A DNA stretch of 11,800 nucleotides from Anaeroplasmataceae bacterium. Its GTDB lineage: Bacteria; Bacillota_I; Bacilli_A; Acholeplasmatales; Anaeroplasmataceae. Location of the stretch: the NCBI GenBank assembly GCA_029050385.1, contig JAIDMV010000187.1, forward strand, positions 1 to 11,800, written 5' to 3'. The notes beneath the pieces were generated by a model. The model searched no databases and had not been told where the DNA came from. It saw only the letters and a list, made by a program, of their open reading frames with translations. Every line of letters starts with the position of its first letter. Within the stretch, counting starts at the first letter, position 1. This document shows, piece by piece, positions 6,115-11,800 of this stretch. Position numbers and translations under genes: made by a program.

Positions 6115-7312
6115 CATTAACTACTAAAATTTCTTCTTTGTTTTTATTGCTCTCAATGAAGGCCACAAGGAATGCAACTCCCAAGCCAAAAAATATACCA
6201 ACTAAAATGCTAAGCGGGACAGCCAAAATAAATCTGATTTTGCCTTTCACTTTAATCTCTTGAAGATTAAATAAAGTATTTTCCTCTAAAACATGATTCA
6301 CGCTTTCCGTATATTCTGAGGTTAAACTTTCTAATTCCTCTTTATACTCATCTAATTGTTCTAAGAATCGCTTGCTTTCCTGCTCATTATATTTTCCAGT
6401 TGTTGCCCCTTCTATTAATTTCAAGTTTTCATCAATTGTCATTAACCTTGAATCTATTGTATGCAAACTATTTAAATAATTTGCAATAGAAGTATCCATA
6501 TAGGTATTTCCATTAGAATTCGTATAGATATTGCTTAAAGAATTTAATAGAATCTTTTTCCTTTCTCTTAACAAATCCTGTTCTGTCTTTAATGCTTGTT
6601 GTTCTTTTAATGTCGTGTCATATTCTTCTTTTGTCATATAATAATTCTGATATGCAATATACTTATATTCTTTTAAATCATTATTTGATGAAAAAACTTC
6701 AACCTTTCTATATAAACTACTTAAATACGTATGATCGACCTCTATATCTCCAAAATAAGAAATCATATCTTTATATCCATTTAGAACAACTCCTAGTTGA
6801 TTATCTAAATAGTCTAGTTTACTTGAAATCTTTTTGGCTCTTTCGTATCCAACTAAATTTGCTTTAAAATCAAAGTTAAGATTTAAAGCTTTTTGATATG
6901 GCAGTCTAATTAAATCTTCAAGAAAGGCTTTTGCTTGAGAATCGCTTTTGAAAAAGCCGCCAGATACTATTATAATATAGTGTGTTTCATCCACTTCTAT
7001 TTTTATATTTTCGGCTAGCTCCTCCACATTAATACTTTGATAGGCAGTTTTTCTTTCTTTCACTTCTTCCAAATTGGTTAAAGAAACAATATCATAATAA
7101 TTAAAAACCGAACCATTAGCAAACTTATTATTTTCAATCCCATACCAATTGTAATTAAATGAAGCCTCGTAGCTTACTCTTAAAGGATTATAAACAAACA
7201 ATATTAAAATTAAGGAAACTATAGTCATCATTCCAAAAACAATAGACCCTATAATTTTTTTCTTGAGAATAAGTTTCCATATATCCATTAAAGATAATCC
7301 TTCATTATCCAT
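6101..7312 (-). CDS. Wzz/chain-length-determinant-like membrane protein
   Basis: A 403-residue protein with the layout of a polysaccharide co-polymerase. It has a short cytoplasmic N-terminus (about 1-19, LSLMDIWKLILKKK), a first membrane segment (about 20-41), a large external domain (about 42-358) rich in Tyr and coiled-coil helices (about 150-260 and 285-345), a second membrane segment (about 359-386), and a short charged tail without a tyrosine cluster. Such proteins control chain length or export of surface polysaccharides, and I infer the family from topology and the flanking helices rather than from one diagnostic motif. It is larger than usual Gram-positive partners of tyrosine kinases, and no kinase, flippase, polymerase or glycosyltransferase is present here. 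The ATG at 7312 has AGGGTG 5 nt upstream. A terminator precedes it and no good promoter is visible in the 80-nt gap, so expression may depend on read-through from the ABC pair. Confidence 0.75.
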   Translation of the reverse strand: MDNEGLSLMDIWKLILKKKIIGSIVFGMMTIVSLILILFVYNPLRVSYEASFNYNWYGIENNKFANGSVFNYYDIVSLTNLEEVKERKTAYQSINVEELAENIKIEVDETHYIIIVSGGFFKSDSQAKAFLEDLIRLPYQKALNLNFDFKANLVGYERAKKISSKLDYLDNQLGVVLNGYKDMISYFGDIEVDHTYLSSLYRKVEVFSSNNDLKEYKYIAYQNYYMTKEEYDTTLKEQQALKTEQDLLRERKKILLNSLSNIYTNSNGNTYMDTSIANYLNSLHTIDSRLMTIDENLKLIEGATTGKYNEQESKRFLEQLDEYKEELESLTSEYTESVNHVLEENTLFNLQEIKVKGKIRFILAVPLSILVGIFFGLGVAFLVAFIESNKNKEEILVVNEKQE

Positions 7313-7330
7313 AGTATCACCCTATACTAT
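7311..7330 (-). promoter_or_regulatory. Small inverted repeat around the Wzz-like start
   Basis: On the minus strand ATAGTAT (7330-7324) and ATACTAT (7317-7311) are perfect 7-nt inverted arms. The six-nt loop is the ribosome binding site AGGGTG, and the first two bases of the start codon are in the 3' arm. Such a hairpin could expose the binding site while holding the start codon, but an AT-only 7-bp stem is weak and may be chance. Confidence 0.3.
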
Positions 7331-7360
7331 AGTTTTGGTAATTTTTGGAAAAAAATACAT

Positions 7361-7398
7361 AAAGAAAAGGTGAAATCTTCTTTAGGAGAAATCACCTT
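7361..7398 (-). terminator. Rho-independent terminator after the ABC exporter pair
   Basis: On the minus strand AAGGTGA (7398-7392) pairs with TCACCTT (7373-7367). An inner TTCT/AGAA pairing is possible, and the tail is TTCTTT. It begins 6 nt after the TAA stop of the second ABC gene. Confidence 0.75.
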
Positions 7399-7404
7399 AC
7401 ATTT

Positions 7405-9225
7405 TTATTCTAATTCTAATTTTCCTGTATATAATTTATAATATATTCCTTTTTGAGAAAGAAGCTCTTCATGAGTTCCTCGTTCCATAATTTGACCATG
7501 ATCTAAAACTAGAATGGCATTTGCATTACGAACTGTAGAAAGACGATGCGCTATAACAAAAACCGTTCTATTCTTCATCAGTTTATCCATTCCCTCTTGT
7601 ACTAAACGTTCGGTTCTTGTATCTATGGAAGATGTTGCTTCATCTAAGATTAAAACTGGTGTATCTGCAACTGCGGCTCTTGCAATACTTAATAACTGTC
7701 GTTGTCCTTGACTTAAGCTTCCTCCATCAGGGGATACAAGAGTATCATACCCTTGTGGAAGCTTTTTAATAAATTGGTGTGCATTCACTAATTTTGCCGC
7801 CTCTTCAATCTCTTGATCACTTGCAGAAAGTCTTCCATAACGAATGTTCTCTCGTATCGTCCCAGAAAATAAACTAGTATCCTGTAAAACAATACCCAAT
7901 GAATGTCTTAAATCTTCCTTCTTTATTTCAGATATATTCACTCCGTCGTAGGTGATAGTGCCACCTTCAATTTCATAAAAACGATTAATCAAATTAGTTA
8001 TCGTTGTTTTGCCTGCTCCTGTAGAGCCAACAAAAGCAATCTTTTGACCAGGTTTAGCATATAAACTTAAATTTGATAGAATCCGTTTCCCCGGGAAGTA
8101 AGAAAAATCAACATTATAAAAGCGGACATCTCCTTTAAGTGGTATTTCTTCTCCGCTTGGCTTTTTCCAGGCCCATTCTTGATGTGATGCTTGAATCAAT
8201 GTAATATTTCCCTCATCTATTTCAGGTTCCTCATCCATTAGTTTAAACAAACGTTCTGCTCCTGCTAAACCATTCAATAATAAATTAGATTGGTTTGTAA
8301 ATTGATTTATTGGCATTGCTGCTTGTCTCACAAAAACCAAATAAGATGCTATGCCGCCCAAGGTGAAGGATACAATAGGAATATATCCTAACGCAATCAA
8401 TCCACCTAATATTGCAACAACAGCATAATTAATATAGGAAATAGAAACAACCATAGGAATCATAGACATAGAGTATTTTAAAGCAGTGTATCCAGCATCC
8501 CTTAAAGCTTCATTTTCTTTTCTAAAACTTTCCACATTAGCTTGTTCATGATTGAATACTTTGACAACCTTCTGTCCGCTAATTGTTTCTTCTACAAAGC
8601 CGTTCACACGTGCCATAACTCTTTGTTGATCACCAAAGGCTTTTTTACTTTTTTTAGAAGCGTAAATAATGTACGTTGTCATAAGAATATAACATACAAT
8701 CACAATAATAGATAAAAGCCAATTCAAAACAAATAACAAGATAATCAAGCCAACAATTTGAATACTATTAGAAATCAGCATTGCAAATGCATTATTTAAA
8801 GCTTCACTTAAAGTATCTATGTCATTTGTGTAGTTGCTCATAATTTCTCCGTGAGTTCTACGATCAAAATAAGACAGGGGCAGCTTTTCCATTTGCTTAA
8901 ATATATCTCTTCGCATTTCGTAAATGATTTTTTGAGCCAATCGAACCATAATTTGAGAGTAGCCTAATGTAGATAAAACTCCTATACCATAAATCCCTAT
9001 CTCTATGGAAATAACTAACCAAAGTTTAGAATACTCTGGATCTTTCGTATAAGTATCTATGATAGGACGAAGCATATAAGTTCCCAAAAGATTTGCAGCT
9101 GCAGATAATGTAACCAATATAGCAACAAGCAACATAAGAAATTTATGCTTTCCCATATAACTTAATAGTCGCTGAATTGTCTTTTTTAAATCATCTGGTC
9201 TTTTCACTGATGTTACTGGTGGCAT
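7405..9225 (-). CDS. Heterodimeric ABC exporter subunit, catalytic-site half
   Basis: A 606-residue ABC half-transporter of the multidrug/lipid type (YheH-, LmrD- or TM288-like). A membrane domain of about six helices (about 30-320) precedes an ATPase domain (about 365-600). Walker A is GSTGAGKTT (400-408), Q-loop Gln is Q448, Walker B ends LDEA with catalytic Glu E529, and the switch His is H560. The ABC signature is LSQGQ (504-508) instead of LSGGQ. In exporters of this kind the variant signature faces the Walker A of the partner, and the partner carries the other non-canonical residues, so this subunit supplies Walker A, Walker B and His of the hydrolytic site. The start ATG at 9225 lies inside the end of the upstream ABC gene, 13 nt of overlap, and has a strong GGGAGGTG ribosome binding site with GGAGG 9 nt before it. 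Tight coupling and a 1:1 complex are inferred. The substrate is unknown. Confidence 0.94.
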   Translation of the reverse strand: MPPVTSVKRPDDLKKTIQRLLSYMGKHKFLMLLVAILVTLSAAANLLGTYMLRPIIDTYTKDPEYSKLWLVISIEIGIYGIGVLSTLGYSQIMVRLAQKIIYEMRRDIFKQMEKLPLSYFDRRTHGEIMSNYTNDIDTLSEALNNAFAMLISNSIQIVGLIILLFVLNWLLSIIVIVCYILMTTYIIYASKKSKKAFGDQQRVMARVNGFVEETISGQKVVKVFNHEQANVESFRKENEALRDAGYTALKYSMSMIPMVVSISYINYAVVAILGGLIALGYIPIVSFTLGGIASYLVFVRQAAMPINQFTNQSNLLLNGLAGAERLFKLMDEEPEIDEGNITLIQASHQEWAWKKPSGEEIPLKGDVRFYNVDFSYFPGKRILSNLSLYAKPGQKIAFVGSTGAGKTTITNLINRFYEIEGGTITYDGVNISEIKKEDLRHSLGIVLQDTSLFSGTIRENIRYGRLSASDQEIEEAAKLVNAHQFIKKLPQGYDTLVSPDGGSLSQGQRQLLSIARAAVADTPVLILDEATSSIDTRTERLVQEGMDKLMKNRTVFVIAHRLSTVRNANAILVLDHGQIMERGTHEELLSQKGIYYKLYTGKLELE

Positions 9226-10952
9226 TCGAATACACCTCCCAGCTGTTGTTCATAAAGTTCTTTATAGATAGCAGATTTATTCAGTAACTGTGCATGTGTT
9301 CCAACATCCACAATTTGCCCATTATCCAAAATAATAATTTTATCTGCTGACATTACAGAAGATATTCTTTGAGCAATAACAATATTTGTTACGTCCTTTA
9401 AGCTACGTATAGATGACATAATTTTACGCTCTGTTTCCATATCACAAGCAGATGTAGAATCATCAAATATGATAACCTTAGGATTCTTAAGTAACGCTCT
9501 TGCAATACATAGCCTTTGTTTCTGTCCACCAGATACATTTACGCCACCTTGTCCCAAATCATACTCTAATCCTCCTGGAAGTCTAGATATAAACTCATCT
9601 GCACATGCCAGCTTACAAACTTCTTCTAATTCTCTTTCAGCTGCGTAAGGATTCCCCCATAATAAATTCTCTTTTATTGTTCCACTAAATAAAACATTAT
9701 TTTGTAATACAATAGAGATGCTATCTCTCAATATTTTTAAATCGTAATCCTTTACATTATTTCCATCTAAAATAACCTGTCCTTCGGAAGTATCATACAA
9801 ACGCAAAATCAAAGAAACTAACGTAGATTTTGCTGAACCCGTTCCACCTAATATTCCAACACTTTCCCCTTTATTAATTTTCAAATTGATATTGGTTAAG
9901 ATAAATTCTTCACTTTGTTCATGATACTTAAAATAAACATCCTTAAATTCTATATCTCCGTTGGTTATTGTCTTTAGTGCCTTATCATTAGATTGAATAG
10001 AGGGTTCTTCTATCAAAATTTCTTTTAATCGCTTAGAAGAGGCAAAGGAACGATTTAACAATAGAAATACGTTAGATAACAGCATTAAGGAATTTACGAT
10101 TTGAGATACATAAGACAATATTGCTGAAAGACTTCCTACTCTTACTTCTGCATTGTGAACCAAGATAGCACCTAGCCCCAATACTAGAACTGTCACCCCA
10201 TACATCACGAGTTGAAAGGAAGGCTGATTGAGTTGAGCAATTTTAAAAGTATTTCTTGTAGTTTCCATAACTGTAGTATTTGCTTGAGCAAATTTTTCTA
10301 TTTCATGATCCTCTCGCACAAAGGATTTCACAGTACGTATTCCAGAAACATTTTCTCTAACCACCCGATTCAAATCATCAATGTTTTTTTGTAAAACATT
10401 ATATTTAGGCGCTGTTTTCCAGATAATTAAAAATAATATACTTCCTAAAACAGGAATAGCAGCAATAAAAATCCATGCTAACTTTGGTGCCATAACAAAG
10501 GATAGTGCTATTCCCATAATAAGTAATAACGGGGATCTAAATAACGGTCTAATACCACCAACAAGCGTATTTTGCATTACTGTAACATCATTTGTAACAC
10601 GTGTAACTAAAGAAGCGGTTTGAAAGTGATCTAAATTTGAAAAAGAATATTCTTGTATTTTTTGAAAGACTTCTTGCCTAAGTGTATAGGAATAATTCGT
10701 TACAAGTCGAGCATTGTATTTTGCATAAAAATGTCCCGTAATCAAAGAAAATAAAGCACATCCAATAATCAAGCCTCCTGAAATTAAAATCTGCTTCATA
10801 TTTCCTTCGTGAATCCCTTCATCAATAATATCCTTCATTAAAAAGGGGATAAACAATTCAAATATAGTTTCCACAACAACAAAAAAAGTCGCCAAAAATA
10901 AATCTTTTTTAAATTTACCTAAATACTTAAGTATGAATCGCAAATCCTTCAT
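9213..10952 (-). CDS. Heterodimeric ABC exporter subunit, degenerate-site half
   Basis: A 579-residue ABC half-transporter (YheI-, LmrC- or TM287-like), first gene of the pair. The membrane domain spans about 15-300 and the ATPase domain about 330-570. Walker A is GGTGSAKST (369-377), with Ala where Gly is normal. The Q-loop Gln is Q417 and the signature is VSGGQ (473-477). Walker B reads FDDS, with Asp D498 in place of the catalytic Glu, and the switch His is Gln Q528. These substitutions define the non-hydrolysing site of asymmetric heterodimeric exporters. The nearly canonical signature VSGGQ would complete the active site of the partner. The ATG at 10952 follows AGGTGAGG closely. A terminator-like hairpin lies just upstream with little room for a promoter. 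Likely substrates are drugs, lipids or peptides, but none can be named. Confidence 0.94.
   Translation of the reverse strand: MKDLRFILKYLGKFKKDLFLATFFVVVETIFELFIPFLMKDIIDEGIHEGNMKQILISGGLIIGCALFSLITGHFYAKYNARLVTNYSYTLRQEVFQKIQEYSFSNLDHFQTASLVTRVTNDVTVMQNTLVGGIRPLFRSPLLLIMGIALSFVMAPKLAWIFIAAIPVLGSILFLIIWKTAPKYNVLQKNIDDLNRVVRENVSGIRTVKSFVREDHEIEKFAQANTTVMETTRNTFKIAQLNQPSFQLVMYGVTVLVLGLGAILVHNAEVRVGSLSAILSYVSQIVNSLMLLSNVFLLLNRSFASSKRLKEILIEEPSIQSNDKALKTITNGDIEFKDVYFKYHEQSEEFILTNINLKINKGESVGILGGTGSAKSTLVSLILRLYDTSEGQVILDGNNVKDYDLKILRDSISIVLQNNVLFSGTIKENLLWGNPYAAERELEEVCKLACADEFISRLPGGLEYDLGQGGVNVSGGQKQRLCIARALLKNPKVIIFDDSTSACDMETERKIMSSIRSLKDVTNIVIAQRISSVMSADKIIILDNGQIVDVGTHAQLLNKSAIYKELYEQQLGGVFECHQ
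9233..9240 (-). promoter_or_regulatory. Strong internal ribosome binding site of the second ABC gene
   Basis: GGGAGGTG on the minus strand lies within the last codons of the first ABC gene and 7 nt before the ATG at 9225, which itself overlaps the upstream frame by 13 nt. It fixes the start and indicates coupled translation of the two subunits. Confidence 0.85.
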
Positions 10953-10970
10953 AACCTCACCTACTTCACA

Positions 10971-11004
10971 ATAAAAAGGACTAGTCTATTTCAACTTGTC
11001 CTTT
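10971..11004 (-). terminator. Terminator or attenuator between zinc-ribbon gene and ABC pair
   Basis: On the minus strand AAAGGAC (11004-10998) pairs with GTCCTTT (10981-10975). A possible inner AGT/ACT pairing leaves a loop, and the T-run TTTTT (10977-10973) follows. It starts 9 nt after the stop of the zinc-ribbon gene and ends about 20 nt before the ABC start codon. The only promoter-like pair here is weak: TTGAAA in the loop with TATTGT 15 nt downstream. It may therefore end the upstream unit, attenuate the ABC pair, or both. Confidence 0.7.
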
Positions 11005-11013
11005 GTAATCCTA

Positions 11014-11577
11014 TTATTTAACTCCATTGTTTTTAGCTAAATTCAAATATTTTAAAGCTAAGCTATAGAACATTTCACATTTTGATTTGGACTCTTCATA
11101 TCTTTCCCTGCTTATTCCTGAATAGGGGTCATATCCTCTGTCAAAATCTGCTATACTATTTTCTTCAGCTAAAGCATAATATAATTCTCCTAAAGCTCCT
11201 TGAGCTAATGGATGCCCCTGATCAGCTGCCAATCTTAAAAACTTTTCACAATTTGGATCAAACTTTTTGGTCATATATAAACAATATCCAATCATATATA
11301 AAATTTCTATATCATCTGTATTGGCAAATTCTATTAAATAAGATAACGCTCTATTATAATCCTTATCTCTAAATAACATCTTAGCTTTTTCTAAAGAAGA
11401 GGAGGGCGCAGTTTGGGAAGTACGTGAATATTCATAATCTCTCTCACCATATCCTCTAGAGGGTTGTTCTGGCTGGCGGGAATGTTCTGCTCCTCCAAGC
11501 TCTACACCACAATTAGGACAAAATTTAAAGTTTTCTTCTAATTTGAATCCACAATTAGGACAAAAATTATATTTCAT
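11014..11577 (-). CDS. Zinc-ribbon protein with TPR/Sel1-like repeats
   Basis: A 187-residue soluble protein. An N-terminal zinc ribbon has two CPNCG knuckles (C6/C9 and C20/C23), followed by a polar Ser/Gln/Arg/Tyr-rich linker (about 28-60). A helical TPR/Sel1-like region (about 60-187) contains EKAKMLFRDKDYNRALSYL, ILYMIGYCLYMTKKF and the Sel1-like AADQGHPLAQGALGELYY (117-134). Proteins of this design are thought to mediate protein contacts; no catalytic residues are visible and I do not recognise a named gene. The ATG at 11577 has AAGGGGG 8 nt upstream, and the DUF402 stop lies only 15 nt before the start, so the two genes are co-transcribed. The unit ends at the hairpin 10971-11004. Confidence 0.85.
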   Translation of the reverse strand: MKYNFCPNCGFKLEENFKFCPNCGVELGGAEHSRQPEQPSRGYGERDYEYSRTSQTAPSSSLEKAKMLFRDKDYNRALSYLIEFANTDDIEILYMIGYCLYMTKKFDPNCEKFLRLAADQGHPLAQGALGELYYALAEENSIADFDRGYDPYSGISRERYEESKSKCEMFYSLALKYLNLAKNNGVK

Positions 11578-11592
11578 AAATTTAACCCCCTT

Positions 11593-11800
11593 CTAATCTC
11601 GAAGTTTCTTAAAAAAGCGATCAATAAATTCATAATATTTCGCTTTATTCATATTATAACCTTTGATAATGCTTTTTGCAACAAAAAAGGCTAATTCATA
11701 TTCTTCTTTTGTAATTAAATTGGCATCAAAAGCTTCCTTTAACTCTTCTTCATCTAAAATAACAGGTTCTCTTTCTATAGATAATATTACATCTAAATAC
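11593..11800 (-). CDS. DUF402 family protein, C-terminal part (cut by window edge)
   Basis: The last 68 residues of a gene that continues beyond the right edge, read on the minus strand to a TAG at 11595-11593. The text runs YLDVILSIEREPVILDEEEL, then KEAFDANLITKEEYELA, and ends FFKKLRD. The pattern of a D-V-x-L strand, the LDEEEL block and the ITKEEYELA helix is typical of DUF402 proteins. Some of these (Bacillus YgaC, staphylococcal Ntdp) are nucleoside tri/diphosphatases. The catalytic part would lie outside the window, so activity cannot be judged. It is followed 15 nt later by the zinc-ribbon gene, whose ribosome binding site overlaps the stop region. Confidence 0.7.
   Translation of the reverse strand, partial: YLDVILSIEREPVILDEEELKEAFDANLITKEEYELAFFVAKSIIKGYNMNKAKYYEFIDRFFKKLRD

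Noticed and set aside
10922..10935. Palindrome ATACTTAAGTAT near the start of the first ABC gene, and an ATACTTAAAA half-site near 9925, as further copies of the operator at 2444-2463
   Set aside because: Both lie inside coding sequence and encode ordinary conserved residues; the first has the half-sites in the opposite order. Probably chance in AT-rich DNA.
166..11595. No TGA among the ten stop codons, suggesting TGA reassigned to Trp
   Set aside because: Nine TAA and one TAG are expected in a low-GC genome with so few genes. Tryptophan is encoded by TGG throughout and no in-frame TGA occurs in the genes.

Overview
The window is AT-rich and gene-dense, and every supportable gene lies on the minus strand, so transcription runs from the right edge to the left edge. 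The gene set points to a low-GC Bacillota (Firmicutes), probably an anaerobic clostridial or erysipelotrichial type: a YeeN-clade YebC protein, a YitT/DUF161-DUF2179 membrane protein, methionyl-tRNA synthetase with a C-terminal tRNA-binding domain, a heterodimeric multidrug-type ABC exporter, a DUF402 protein, strong AGGAGG-like ribosome binding sites and mostly TAA stops. I cannot fix the genus from sequence alone.

Layout in the direction of transcription (right to left). The 3' end of a DUF402 gene (11593-11800) is followed 15 nt later by a zinc-ribbon/TPR-Sel1 protein (11014-11577), then a hairpin terminator. Next is a translationally coupled ABC exporter pair (9213-10952 and 7405-9225, overlapping by 13 nt), ended by a terminator. 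A lone Wzz/chain-length-determinant-like membrane protein (6101-7312) follows; its last codons form one arm of its own terminator. A YdeI/OmpD-associated family protein (5477-6037) has its own promoter. Then comes metG (3416-5332) with its own promoter and a very short leader, coupled 1 nt upstream of a yitT-family gene (2533-3414), and a terminator. A degenerate GGDEF-EAL protein (1062-2399) has a strong promoter covered by a 20-bp perfect palindrome, and ends in a terminator. Last is a yebC/yeeN-family gene (166-897) with its own promoter and terminator. A promoter-like pair at 17-44 probably serves the next gene beyond the left edge.

The genes do not form one pathway. They are short, separately terminated units of translation (metG, yebC), membrane transport (ABC pair, YitT) and signalling (GGDEF-EAL). 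The points most worth a second look are the GGDEF-EAL protein, which has lost catalytic residues in both domains and sits under a palindromic operator-like site; the terminator-like hairpin directly in front of the ABC pair with little room for a promoter; and the unusually large stand-alone Wzz-like protein with no visible kinase or polysaccharide genes. I found no mobile element, CRISPR array, RNA gene or obvious new defence system, and no gap over about 170 nt lacks a gene.
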